A stretch of 64,000 nt of DNA, taken from NCBI RefSeq assembly GCF_032884065.1, contig NW_027062618.1, forward strand, positions 831,362 to 895,361. The letters are read 5' to 3'. Position numbers and translations under genes: made by a program. The notes below the pieces were generated by a model. It saw only the letters and a list, made by a program, of their open reading frames with translations. It was not told where the DNA came from and searched no databases. Below are positions 35,590 through 47,352 of the stretch, piece by piece (position 1 is the first letter of the stretch; every line of letters starts with the position of its first letter). Source of the stretch: Artemia franciscana (lineage: Eukaryota; Arthropoda; Branchiopoda; Anostraca; Artemiidae).

Positions 35590-36940
35590 AACGTATTTAA
35601 TATGAGCTAAGAGCTCATATGGCACTTGAGACGAGGTCGGAAGAGCCAAGAGCTCATATGTTATGAGCTCTAGCAAAATTCTAAGAATCAATAGATTAAT
35701 TTAAAAGAAAAATCAGAGGCCTAATGCCGGTTGGGATTTAAAATAAGAGCTCTGAGTCACGAGGTCCTTCTAAATATCAAAATTTAATTAGATCCGATCA
35801 CCCATTCGTAAGTTAAAAATACCTCAATTTTTTAAATTTTTCCTCTCCCTTCAGCCTACCCCCCCCAGATGGCCGAATCGGGGAAAATGACTTTGTCAAG
35901 TCAATTTATGCAGCTCTCTGACACGCATACCAATTTCCATCGTCTTAGCACGTCCAGAAGCACCAAACTCGCCAAAGCACTGAATCCCACCCCCTAACTC
36001 CCCTAAAGAGAGTGGATCCAGTCAGGTTACGTCAATCACGTATCTACGGTATTTACTTATTCTACCCACCAAGTTTCATCTCAATCTCTCCACTCTAAGC
36101 GTTTTTCAAGATTTCCGGTTTCCCCTTCCAACTCCCCCCAATGTCAACAGATCTGGTCAGGATTTGAAATAAGAGCTTTGAGACATGTTCCTACTAAATA
36201 TCAAGTATCATTAAGATCCGGTCAATCTTACCTCAAAAATTGAGGTAAAATACCTCAATTTTTCTAATTTTTCCAAATTAACAACCCCAGCACCCCCAAA
36301 GAGAACGGATCCGTTCCCATTATGTCAATCACGTATCTATACCTTGTGCTTATTCTTCCCACCAAGTTTCATCCCGATGTCTCCACTCTAAACGTTTTCC
36401 AAGATTTCCGGTTTCCAAGATTTCTGTTTCGCCCCTCTAGCCCTCTATGTCTCCAGATCCGATTCGAATTGAAAATGGAGCATCTGAGACATAAGATTCT
36501 TCTATTTATCAAGTTTCATTAAGATCCGATTACCCATTCGTAAGATACCTCAATTTTCACGTTTTCCAAGAATTCCGGTTTCCCCCTCCAAATCTCCCCT
36601 ATGTCACCAGATCTGGTCACGATTTACAAAAGAGTTTTAAAGCACAATATCCTTCTAAATGTCAAATTTCATTAAGATCCTATCATCCGTTCGTAAGTTA
36701 AAAATACTTCATTTTTTCTATTTTTTCCGATTAACCGTTCCCCCATTCCCCCCACTCCAGATGGTCAAATTTGGGAAACGACTAATTCTAATTGAATCTG
36801 GTCCGGTTTCTGATACGCCTGCCAAATCTCATCGTCCTAGCTTATCTGGAAGTGCCTAAACTAGCAAAACCGGGACAGACAATCAGACCGACAGACCGAC
36901 CGACAGAATTTGCGACCAAGTGCCATAAAAGGTCAAGGTT
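35590..36940 (-). repeat. family 2 element, reverse orientation
   Basis: Shows both ends of the family. At the left is a palindromic block with 'agagctcatatg' and 'atgagctct'; at the right 'gacagaccgaccgacagaat' and a shortened 'accaagtgccataaaa' hairpin remnant. Between lie about four units of roughly 295 bp with C runs (G runs on the other strand) and 'gatccgatcacccattcgta'. Non-coding. Confidence 0.85.
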
Positions 36941-37389
36941 ATGTGCTACTCTAAACCAGGGCTTCGCTTAGACAAAATAAGAATAGAAAGAACTCCACTA
37001 GTGAAAAATTTTGTTTATGTCTACGGCCCGTGAAATTTTATTTGTGATGAATACACGAGGCACGAGGCTTTTGTTTGGCTAAAATCTCCTGCTTTCTTTT
37101 TTAAATCCTTTTTACTTTTTATTTTCTTACTCAGTACACTTTGAAAATTTGGTATTTTTGTTTACACTTTATCTTGATTTTGTTTAAATATTGTCTCTCG
37201 CTTTTTATGTATTAAAATCTTTTAATTTAAGGAAAAAATAACTTCGGAGTGGAAGACGGACCAGAAAAGAGCTTCTTTTCTTTTTGTAAAGTAAAAAAAC
37301 TCATGATATAGATCTTTAATTCTTTGTTTTAGTATCAACATAGATTTCCTCCCCGGGAAATGCTTTTAAAAATGAGCCTAGAAAATGAC
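36941..37389. other. no gene recognised
   Basis: AT-rich sequence after the family 2 copy; no coding motif or repeat recognised. Confidence 0.3.
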
Positions 37390-37482
37390 TGAAAAATACA
37401 AAGGATACCGATACACCGATATGGCCGATACGATATATGTGATACCAATACGTCTGATACCGACGCGTGCGATACCGCGCAC
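37390..37482. repeat. degenerate 'gatac' minisatellite
   Basis: At least seven irregular GATACC/GATACG words (for example 'gataccgatacaccgatat') in about 90 bases, with locally raised CpG content. Low-complexity repeat of unknown role. Confidence 0.7.
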
Positions 37483-37559
37483 GGTCCTTTCCCAGGGACT
37501 ATGTAGGGTCATATAACCATCAAAGTATTTCGACCCCTCCCCCCAAAAGACAAAACTTC

Positions 37560-37740
37560 TGACTCCCTTGTCCGACTATTGCTTGAAACTGGTTACCGAC
37601 ATGTTTATATGATATCTGAAACGCAGAGGATAGGATTTACTCAGGTTCAAAATCAGGCATTAGGCAAGGTTGTGTCTTATTCCTATTTGGGCAGTTATTT
37701 CGACAGATTTTATACCAAGGAACACAGAAAAGGCTTAGGG
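37560..37740 (+). pseudogene. reverse-transcriptase fragment of a non-LTR element
   Basis: One frame reads SGSKSGIRQGCVLFLFGQLF, matching the conserved 'V.SGVRQGCVLSP.LF' block of non-LTR reverse transcriptases. Flanking text is broken. A short isolated relic. Confidence 0.65.
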
Positions 37741-38364
37741 AGAATATGATATAAAAAAATAAGTTCTAAAATATCCTTGGGAACTTTCTCTACAATTTTT
37801 TGAGACGCTTTGAAATTAAGGCGATCAGTTAGTTAAATCAGTTAGACAATCAGTCAGTCAATCAGTTTGTCAAATCAATTACCGAAAAGAATTATTCGGA
37901 ATCCGGAGCTTCATTTATTTATTATTCTTTGGAGTTGCGAATTTGGTCATAAAGGTTTGTGGTCAAAATGTTGTGCCAATGACCATTGGCAGTTATGAAA
38001 CGAATCATTCTTAACTGTGGCGTAATTTCTTCAAAATTCTGGGGAGGAGGAGTTCCATCCAATTTTTCCAAATCGTGTGAAAAAGACAGTGAAAATTGAA
38101 AAATGAGCCATATAGTATAATAAATGCAATAATATAATATAATGAGCTATAATATACTAAAGAAAACTGACGTGTTTCTGTGGATGCTTAAATTATGCAG
38201 GCTTATCTTTAGTTTTGACAAGATTTTTGAAGAAACTGAATTTCAGCTGGGAGAGGGTGAACTGGGGTATGGGGGACAGTTTCTCCCCTGACCCATAGCA
38301 AATTATGCCCCTGGTTTCTAATCCGAACCTTCATTTTTTCTTGGAGTTTCAAATTTGGTCTTAT

Positions 38365-38620
38365 ATACGGAAATTATTCCGTATATACGAGGGCTGCCCC
38401 TTCCTAAACCCTCGCTGTCTACGCTGAAGTCTTGGAGTTCTTTAAAAATACTTCTCATTCAAATTCAACCACCCTTGGTTGAATTTCTTTAAATTTTAAC
38501 ATTTTAAAAATTTAAAATTAACAATTCTTTAAGAAAGGACTCAATCCTTTCTTAAAGAATTGTGACAAAAAGTCAAGCCTTTAGCGTGGAGTTAAAATCT
38601 CAAGCTTTCAACCTGCCGTT
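38365..38620. repeat. diverged family 1 palindrome with a perfect small hairpin
   Basis: Resembles the family 1 long palindrome ('ccgtatatacgagggctgcc', 'tctacgctgaag', 'tttagcgtggag'). Inside, 38521-38563 is a perfect hairpin: 'acaattctttaagaaagga', five-base loop 'ctcaa', then the complement. Confidence 0.6.
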
Positions 38621-39121
38621 TGCGGTCAGAGGACCATTTTGCAATTGGTATTTTAGGATAAGGGGCATCTTTTCATTTTATTTTTAGCTAGAACTCGAAG
38701 TTACTTTTTAATTTTAGAGAGAAAAAGGAAGATTTCTTTTTTCTCTTTAGTTTATTGTCTTTTGACTGTCCCTTTCTAATTGTGCAATAGATTTGACTTG
38801 AAGACTGTCATGTAACAAATTTCGTTTATTGATATTAGATAAAGCAACATTCCAAGGATAGAGGCCCATTCATATCATATTTTTTTTGTGTTACGATATT
38901 TCCAATAATCGTTAAACAGATTAATTATGCTGAAATATAACAGGATCTTGTAAAAAAGCTATGTAAACCAGGATTACAATTAATCTCTTTAACTGCCATA
39001 ATTGTTTGTATGACACGTTTCTTATTGTAAATTATACAAACATACTGAAACTGAAAGAAATCGGGCGGCGGCTTGAATAATAAGAAAGCCCCCAATGTGC
39101 ACACAGGAAGTAAGGGGGGAC

Positions 39122-39215
39122 ATCCGGGGCCGTATCCAGGGTTTTCGTTCGGATGGGGGTTTACCAAAAAAACGATTTGAAATAAAATCACATTTATTCT
39201 TATAAGTAAAGACAT
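39122..39215 (+). mobile_element. family 3 short element, left half
   Basis: Starts 'gggccgtatccagggttttc', then 'gggggtttaccaaaaaa'. The right terminal repeat is missing. Confidence 0.55.
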
Positions 39216-39265
39216 TTTTTAAACATTTATTATAAGTAAATATATATTATGGGCTATTTATGAAA

Positions 39266-39351
39266 CAGTTCATAGTAACGAACTGTAGTTAGGAGTGACC
39301 TGGCTCAATAGTAACCGAAACTCTAAAAAACGGAATTTTATTACCAACAAT
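39266..39351 (+). repeat. family 1 repeat, 86-bp 5' fragment
   Basis: Repeats the first 86 bases of the family ('aacagttcatagtaacgaac') and stops at the point where the next full copy begins, so the family start is present twice head to tail. Confidence 0.85.
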
Positions 39352-40994
39352 CAAACAGTTCGTGGTAACGAACTGTAGTAAGGAGCGATCCGGCTCAATT
39401 GTAATCAAAACTCTAAAAAATGGAATTTTGATAGCCTACCAATAGCTACATCAAAAGAATTGCATTTTAATGCTGATTTTAAATATGTAAGTTTCATCAA
39501 GTTTCGTCTTACCCATCAAAAGTTACGAGCCTGAGAAAATTTGCGTTATTTTAGAAAATAGGGGAAAACACCCCCTAAAAGTCATAGAATCTTAACGAAA
39601 ATCACACCATCAGATTCAGCGTATCAGAGAACCCTACTGTAGAAGTTTCAAGCTCCTATCTTCAAAAATGATGCAAAAATGATCCGATCATGGATGCGTG
39701 TTTATTCGTTTGTTTGTTTGTTTTTTTTTCTTTTCCCCAGGGGTGATCGTATCGACCCAGCTGTCCTAGAATGTTGCGAGAGGGCTCATTCTAACGGAAA
39801 TGAAAAGTTCTAGTGCCCTTTTTCTGTGACCAAAACAATTGGAGGGTACCTGGGCCCCCTCCCACGTTAATTATTTTCCCAAAGTCAATAGATCAAAATT
39901 CTGAGATAGCCATTTTATTCAGCGTAGTCGAAAAACCTTATAACTATGTCTTCGGGGATGACTTACTCCCCACAGTCCCCGTGGGAGGGGCTACAAGTTA
40001 CAAACTTTGACCTGTGCTTACATATAGTAATGGTTATTGGGAAGTATACAGGCGTTTTCAGGAGGATTTTTTTGGTTTGGGGGAGGGGTTGAGAATAGGG
40101 GGATAGGCTGGGGGAACTTTTCATCGAGGAATTTGTCCTGGTGGAAGAAAATTTCCATGAAGGGAGCGCAGGATTTACTAGCATTATTAAAAAAAAATGA
40201 AAAAATAAATATGAAAAAGTTTTTTCAGCTGGAAGTAAAGAGCAGCATTAAAACTTAAAACGAAAGAAATTATTACCCATATAAGGGGCTCACCTCCTCC
40301 TAATACCCCGCTCTTTACGCTAAAGTATTTTTAGTAATTTCAACTATTTATTCTACGATTTTTGTGATTCAGGGGTCATTCTTAATGAATTGGGACAAAA
40401 TTTAAGCTTTAGTGTAAAGAGCGAGGTACTGGCGAGGGGGCGAATCCCCTCATATATGTAATAAAAACATGAGAATACAGAACTTCTTTACGTAAGCTAA
40501 TTTATAAGTTACGTATATCTTTTACTAAAAAAAAGATTCGTAAAAAATTAAAAGTTCTAGTTGCCTTTATCTTAATTAACCAAAAATCGGAGGGCAACTA
40601 GGCTTCCTCCCCCGCTCTTTTTTCTTAAAAAAAAAATGCAGATTTCATTTTAATTATTCCTCTGCGGAGAGCCAAAATCAAAACATGCATTGATTGAAAA
40701 ACGTTCTGAAGTTAAATAAAAAAAAACAAGTTTTTTTAACTGAAAGTAAGGAGCAAAATTAAAACTTAAAACGAACAGAAATTACTTCGTATATGAAAAA
40801 GGCTGCTTCCTCACCAACGCCCCGCTCTTTACGCTAAAGTTTTTACTGTTTTAAAAAGAAGGGTTGAGAGAAAGAGTCAAACTTTAGCGTAACGAGCGGG
40901 GCGTTGGTGAGGAAGCAGCCCCTTTCATATACGAAGTAATTTCTGTTCGTGCTAAGTTTTAATTTTGCTCCTGACTTTCAGTTAAAAAAAAATG
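39352..40994 (+). repeat. family 1 repeat, full-length copy of about 1.64 kb
   Basis: Starts TCAAACAG and the hairpin 'cagttcgtggtaacgaactg', then 'taaggagcga'. It continues for about 850 bp of AT-rich non-coding sequence, and ends with two palindromes. A partial one lies at 40212-40470. A near-perfect one lies at 40733-40990, with arms of about 115 bp that open 'aactgaaagtaaggag' and meet around 'ctctttacgctaaag'. No protein-coding frame exists. Sister full copy: 61394-63058. Confidence 0.9.
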
Positions 40995-41296
40995 GTTTTT
41001 TTTTAATTTAATTACATCAACAGAATCGCATTTTAATGCTGATTTTAAATATATAAGTTACATCAAGTTTAGTCGTACCCATCAAAAGTTACGAGCCTCA
41101 GAAAATTTGCCTCGTTTTAGAAAATTCTGATTCTAGATGTAAGTTTGTTTCTTGGCTATCTGAGCACTGTGCTAATCGCAATTATTGCTGTGTATTGAAC
41201 ACGGTTGTATTGAATATCAAAATTAACTTTTTCAAAAAAAAAGAAAAGAAAATCAAACCAATAGAAGCTTCGAAACTAACCAAATGTAATAAATTA

Positions 41297-41392
41297 CTCG
41301 TTTATTTTTATTACGTTTTTACTAGTCGGACAAACATTTCGGGGTGGTTCAAACCCTCTAACTCCTCCCCTGAATATGGCCATGGGAATATT
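41297..41392 (+). mobile_element. family 3 short element, right half
   Basis: Contains 'attacgtttttactagtcgg', 'acaaacatttcgggg', and ends 'cccctgaatatggccatg', the right terminal repeat. Left part missing. Confidence 0.55.
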
Positions 41393-41731
41393 TCCCCAAT
41401 ATATGATTAAGGACCCACCCCCTTAAGAAAAAAAAATGATGAGATCAGCAAAGTTGTTCAGGCTTATAAAAACGCTGTTTTTCCCTGCCAGACTTTTAAC
41501 CATAGAAAAGCTCGGCGAAAACTCGTGATTATAGATGCAACAGATTAATAATACAATCTTTTGAATCTATATGCTAAAGGATAATATCCAAGGACCCACT
41601 GAAGGCAATTCGGGTCCTATCAGTAGGATATTATTTCATTCTGTGTTTTCGTGTATATCTCTTTAGTTTTTGGTGAATCAAGAATAACAGAATTAGTTAA
41701 CTTTTTTGCGAAATTTTCTCTATGGGCAGCA

Positions 41732-42667
41732 CCTTTATAAAAGTGACCGCATTCAGCGATATACTCTGATAATATCGAAGCAGCGATAATCCATTTCAAA
41801 TTATAAACAGCTTCAGCTGATAAAATACAATCTTAGGCACCTTATAATAAACAAATCTTATAGTTCCAAGTTCTGAATATGATTTTTTCCTCCCCCCTTC
41901 CTCACAGCAATTCACTCAGGTAATTCAAGTGTGCTGAAATTCATAGAAGGTCTGCAGTACATGCAGAACTGGATCTGTGTTTTGCAAAATAACTTTCATA
42001 ACCAGAGCCTAATTACAGTTTCCCACTAGGCCTATACAGAAACCCTTTATAAAAGTGACCGCATTCAGCGATATACTCTGATAATATCGAAGCAGCGATA
42101 ATCCATTTCAAATTATAAACAGCTTCAGCTGATAAAATACAATCTTAGGCACCTTATAATAAACAAATCTTATAGTTCCAAGTTCTGAATATGATTTTTT
42201 CCTCCCCCCTTCCTCACAGCAATTCACTCAGGTAATTCAAGTGTGCTGAAATTCATAGAAGGTCTGGAGTACATGCAGAACTGGATCTGTGTTTTGCAAA
42301 ATAACTTTCATAACCAGAGCCTAATTACAGTTTCCCACTAGGCCTATACAGAAACCCTTTATAAAAGTGACCGCATTCAGCGATATACTCTGATAATATC
42401 GAAGCAGCGATAATCCATTTCAAATTATAAATAGCTTCAGCTGATAGAATACAATCTTAGGCACCTTAAAATAAATAAATCTTATAGTTCCTAGTTCTGA
42501 ATATGATTTTTTCCTCCCCCCTTCCTCACAGCAATTCACTCAGGTAATTCAAGTGTGCTGAAATTCATAGAAGGTCTGCAGTACATGCGGAACTGGATCT
42601 GTGTTTTGCAAAATAACTTTCATAACCAGAGCCTACTTACAGTTTCCCACTAGGCCTATACAGAAAC
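41732..42667. repeat. three tandem copies of a 312-bp unit
   Basis: Units start at 41732, 42044 and 42356 with 'cctttataaaagtgaccgc' and end 'gcctatacagaaac'. Copies 1 and 2 differ by about one base; copy 3 has a handful of changes. Recent local amplification. The unit has no open frame of note and its source is not seen elsewhere in the window. Confidence 0.97.
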
Positions 42668-42832
42668 CTAAAATGCCTTTTATAGGCTTTTAATAAAGAA
42701 TTGAGCCTTCTAAAGAAATAGTTATTAGCAAATCATGTCGCTGCGTAATAGCGTGACACTTCCTTTCAGTTCGTCGCCGTGTCTGAAAACATCTACGGAG
42801 ACTGAAATAGTATCATTCAGGTTTACGTTCCC

Positions 42833-42985
42833 TTCAGGGCCATATCCAGAATTTTTTTTTTTTTTGGGGGGGGGAAGGGGCTACAAAAAAACTTTAAAAG
42901 CACATCTTATTTATAGGTATTTTGTTATGTTTTTACGAGTCAGACAAACGTTTCGGGGGGGGGGACGAAAGCTTAAAATTTTGCT
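42833..42985 (+). mobile_element. family 3 short element
   Basis: Starts 'cagggccatatccagaattt', then a poly-T/poly-G run, 'acaaaaaaactttaaaagca' and 'gttatgtttttacgagtc', ending in a G run. The right terminal repeat is weak. Confidence 0.65.
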
Positions 42986-44159
42986 ATTATTCCATAGCTG
43001 AGGTTCAATTCCATACATCTGCCAAACTATATTTTTGAAATTTCGTATACAGAGATTTTTGACTAAAAATAAGGTGAGTGTTTCTTAAAAATTGTTTAAT
43101 ATGAAGTTTAGATCCTTTTTAGGAGAAATTCTAAGCAATATCGTTATTCCGGCTCGGTTAATGGATATATCTGAAACTAATGAATCCGATGATATGAGTA
43201 TCTTGTCCTTTAGTTGTCATTTGCAGCAGTGGGCTTGTTGCAAAATCGTTCATTTCAAAGGGATTTATATACCTTTCTGTGAAGTCAGAATATCTTAACC
43301 GTATTTATAATTGAGCTCTCCCAACTTCAAAAAGCTTCTCATGGAACAACCGTGTCCGCCTAATGGCTTTCACAAGAAATTCCCGGGGGGTGATCGGTAA
43401 GAAACATGTTCCATACAGCGTCGAGGCCTTCCTCTGAGAAAAATACTTACTTTATTCCTTTAAGGAAGAGGTAATGTAAATAGATGTAACTTTTTTTGCT
43501 ATTTGAAAAGAAATCGATATGTTCTGGCTTTTTTAATAATAGGGTTTCATGTGAGTGTCAGTCTAATAAATATTTTTCTAAAAAAAAACAACAACGTAGA
43601 CTGAACGTCAAGTTAACACAGATTATGAAAAGAACTTTGGTTTAATTTATACATCATGATTATAAACAGTGCGCCGAAGTAGCATCATACTCTTGAAATC
43701 TAGCCAAGAACACCGATGAAGGATACTTAAGTTCAAATTACAGATAAGTAAGTTTTTTTTGATCCATCTCTCCTGAATGAACTGAGAAGGTTAGTTTTCA
43801 GTTATAGTATATTTAACTGAGTAGCTGTGGAGGCTTTTTTGCACCAAGATGTGTAATTTTAAGCTAAGCACACTGGGAAACCGATTTTTGTTCGGATACA
43901 TTAGGAAAAGGGCGGAAAACACTTGCTTGACCTGAAAAACAACAAAACGTGATTGTATTTATCAAGCAGAAAAAAGCATTTGTGACCATGTTTTCTTCTT
44001 TTTTTTATTCACGTGAACCTTGTTTTCTATTGCTTATTATTACCTTCTGCAGGGCGGATGCCATTTGGATTTCAAATATACATTATATTGTGAAAACTAT
44101 ACCGTTTCGCAGTCGGATAGACCGTTTTACCAGTTCTTGAACTCCTCATTTTCCTGTAG
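42986..44159. other. no gene recognised
   Basis: AT-rich with several short open frames, for example a 68-codon frame at 43092-43298 (+), none recognisable. It ends with the excellent acceptor 'ctcctcattttcctgtag' at 44159. Confidence 0.35.
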
Positions 44160-44350
44160 AAATGACTCTTGAGCAGACTACGTTCAAAATGTTTCCAACC
44201 ACATTTTCTGTTTGTAAAGGAACGAAATTAGGCAGCTACAACCTGCCTATGCAGGTACCTGGTCTGTATGGACATGCTTTAATTTTTGCTGTGTATAGGA
44301 ACAAGAAACTGTCAATCACTGACAGACAGTCGATGAGGGAGGAATTGTTG
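44160..44350 (+). CDS. candidate internal coding exon, unrecognised
   Basis: Bounded by a strong acceptor ('cattttcctgtag') and a perfect donor ('ttg|gtaagt'). Between them 191 bases are open in one frame: two bases of a split codon, then 63 codons (phase 0 exit). Residues include MTLEQTTFKMFPTTFSVCKG, KLGSYNLPMQVPGLYGHAL, IFAVYRNKKL and ITDRQSMREELL, a globular-looking mix with no low complexity and no repeat match in the window. I do not recognise the family. If unspliced, the frame continues only 21 codons to a stop. Confidence 0.45.
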
Positions 44351-44774
44351 GTAAGTGCCATCGGACTTTGTTTTGACAAAGATGGCACAAGATGTGCTGG
44401 TGAACGTGAGCATTGATCCAGACTGCAAATTTGATCCAGACAGCAAGACTGCAAATTTGTCTTAAAAATAATTTGCAAAAACAATGCAAGTTTGTCTACA
44501 GAATGCATTGGACTTGTAAAATTTGGGCTATATATTTGTACATTAGGGATGGGGGTGGGGGTTAGGTTACGTTACGTTAATTTTACGTTACGTTATGTTT
44601 TCTTATTTTTCATTATTTTTGCTAAAAATAATTTTCAAGCTGAAATGAGTGTTCTTGCCAATATATGCCTTATTTTTGCTTTGTTGTGTCTATACTTTTG
44701 ACTCGGAGCTTGAGATGGTACTAGTCGGTTATTGGAAACATACCCAACAAGTGAAGTTGGATTTATCCTAATGA
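44351..44774. other. no gene recognised
   Basis: Contains a G-run segment near 44545 and a 'gttacgtta' repeat near 44570-44595, resembling the middle of the 31.3-kb element. No gene seen. Confidence 0.3.
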
Positions 44775-46980
44775 ACAAGAGCTAAGAGCTCATATGGCAC
44801 TTGTGACGAGGCGAGAAGAGCTAAGAGCCAAGAGATCATATGGTATGAGCTCTAACAAAATTCCATGAATCAATAGATTGATTTAAAAAGGAAAATCAGA
44901 GGCTTAATGTCAGTCAGGATTTAAAATAAGAGCTCTGAATCACGATGTCCTTCTAAATATCAAAATTCATTAAGATCGTAAGTTATAAATACCTAATTTT
45001 TTCTAGTTTTTCCTCTCCCTTTAGCCCCCCCCAGATGGTCGAATCTGGGAAAATGACTTTATCAAGTCAAATTGTGCAGCTCCCTGACACGCCTATCAAT
45101 TTTCATCGTCCTAGCACGTCCAGAAGCACCAAACCTCGCCAAACCACTGAACCCCTCCCCCCAACTACCCCAAAGAGAGCGAATCCAGTACGATTCTGTC
45201 AATCACGTATCAAGGACATTTGTTTATTCTATGCACCAAGCTTCATCCCGATTCCTACACTCCAAGTGTTTTTCCAAGATATTCCCCTCCAACTCCCCCC
45301 CAATGTCAAACGATCTGGCCGGGATTTGAAATAGGAACTCTGAGACATGAATTCTTTCTAAAAATCAAATTTCATTAAGATCCGATCATCTATTCGTAAG
45401 ATAAAAATACCCCAATTTCACGTTTTCCAAGAATTCCGGTTTCCCCCTCCAACTCCCCCCAACGTCACAGGATCTGGTCGGAATTTAAAATAGGAACTTT
45501 AAAGCACAAGATCCTTCTAAATATCAAATGTAATTAAGATCTGGTCGCCCTTTCGTAAATTACAAATACCTCAATTTTCAAAATTACCCCCCCTCCAATT
45601 CCACCAAAGAGAGCAGATCCGGTCCGGTTATGTCAGTCACGTATCTTAGACAGGTTTTTATTCTTCCCATCCAGTTTCATCCTGATCTCACCGCTTTAAG
45701 TATTTTCTAAGATTTCCGGTCCCCCCCAACTGCCCCCCCCCCCCAATTACGCTTGATCCGGTTGAGATTTAAAATAAGAGATCTGAGTTACGAGGTCTTC
45801 TAAATATGAAGTTTCATGAAGATCCGATCACTCCTTCGTAAGTTAAAAATACGTCATTTTTTCTTATTTTTCAGAACTACCCCCCCCCCCCAATAGATCA
45901 GATCCGTTCCAATTATTTAAATCACGTATGTAAGACTTCTGCTTATTTTTCCCACCAAGTTTCATCCTGATCCCTCCAATATAAGCGTTTTCCATGATTT
46001 TAGGTTCCCCCACCCCAAACTTCCCCCAACGTCACCAGATCCAGTCAGGATTTAAAATAAGAGCTTTGAGACACGATATCTTTCTAAATATCAAATTTCA
46101 TTGAGATCCGATAACCCGTTCGTAAGATAAAAATACCTCATTTTTTCTAATTTTTCAGAATTAACCCCTCCCCCAACTACTCCAAAGACAGCGGATCCGT
46201 TCTGGTTATGTCAATCATGTATCTAAGACTCGTGATTATTTTTTCCACCAAGTTTCATCCCGATCCCTCCACTCTAAGTGTTTTTCAAGTTTTAGGTTTC
46301 CCCCTCCCAACTCCCCCCCCCTAATGTCACCAGATCTGGTCGGGTTTAAAATGAGAGCTCTGAGCCACGATATCCTTCTAAATATCAAATTTCATTGAGA
46401 TCCGATCACCTGTTCATAAGTTAAAAATACCTCATTTTTTTCTAATTTTTCAGAAATACCCCCCCCCCCAACTATCCCAAAGAGAGTGGATCCGTTCCGT
46501 TTATGTCAATCATGTATCTAGCACCTGTGTTTATTTTTTCCACCAAGTTTCATCCCGATCCCACCACTCTAAGTGTTTTCTAAGATTTTAGGTTCCCCCC
46601 CCCCCAACTCCCCCCAATGTCATCAGATCCGGTCGGGATTTAAAATAAGAGCTCTGAGACACAATATCATTCTAAACATCAAATTTCATTAAGATCCCAT
46701 CACCCATTCATAAGTTAAATATACTTCACTTTTTCTATTTTTTCCGAATTAACCGGCCCCCCACTCCCCCCAGATGGTCAAATTGGGAAAACGACTATTT
46801 CTAATTTAAGCTGGTCCCGTCCCTGATACTCCTGCCAAAGTTCATCGTCCTAGCTTACCTGGGAGTGCCTAAAGTAGCAAAACCGGGACCAACAGACAGA
46901 CAGACAGACCGACAGACCAACAAAATTGGCGATTCCTATATGTCACTTGGTTAATACTAAGTGCCATAAAAAAGGTTAAT
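44775..46980 (-). repeat. family 2 element, longest copy
   Basis: Both family ends are present: the 'agagctcatatg' palindromic block at 44785-44860 and the terminal hairpin 'cacttggttaatactaagtg' followed by 'ccataaaa' at 46942-46970, preceded by a 'gacagacagacagaccgaca' run. About seven tandem units of roughly 295 bp lie between, each with C runs of up to 13 bases. Non-coding. Confidence 0.92.
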
Positions 46981-47164
46981 CTTAAGTCTTTTGCGAATAT
47001 ATACATTCTGTCTAACTCCAGTTCATTGTATCATCCATTACTTGTTTTTGTAGCTATGAAACCGGTTTTCTGAGATGCAACCTAAGCTTAATTCTTGAAT
47101 ATTTTTTCAATATTTGACAAGTATCCTTGACATATTATCCTGTTATATTTAAATGATTCCTTAC

Positions 47165-47335
47165 TGAAGAACAAGAGCTCATATGGCACTTTTGCCGAGG
47201 TCGGAAGAGCCAAGAGCTCATAGGGCAGGTTTCACGATTTTCCTTCATAGGGCAAATAAAATTCTTCTCAACTGTCCCATTTGTCCCCCCCCCCAGATGG
47301 TCGAATCGGGGAAGAGACTATCTCTAATTTAATTG
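47165..47335 (-). repeat. family 2 element, left part of a split copy
   Basis: Begins with the 'agagctcatatggcactttt' block and runs to 'gactatctctaatttaa', where the sequence breaks off. The matching continuation ('atttggtccggtccctgata') appears at 50638, so 3.3 kb has been inserted here. Confidence 0.8.
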
Positions 47336-47352
47336 AATTGAATTTATTTATA

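Noticed and set aside
39352..40994. Calling family 1 a Helitron
   Set aside because: An A before a TC start and a hairpin fit loosely, but the hairpin is at the start in that orientation and no CTRR end was found.
44236..44508. Minus-strand 90-codon frame
   Set aside because: Overlaps the + strand exon candidate that has matching splice sites; composition is unremarkable and no splice support was seen.
45035..45334. 99- and 85-codon overlapping frames
   Set aside because: Lie wholly in family 2 repeat units; Pro runs come from C homopolymers.
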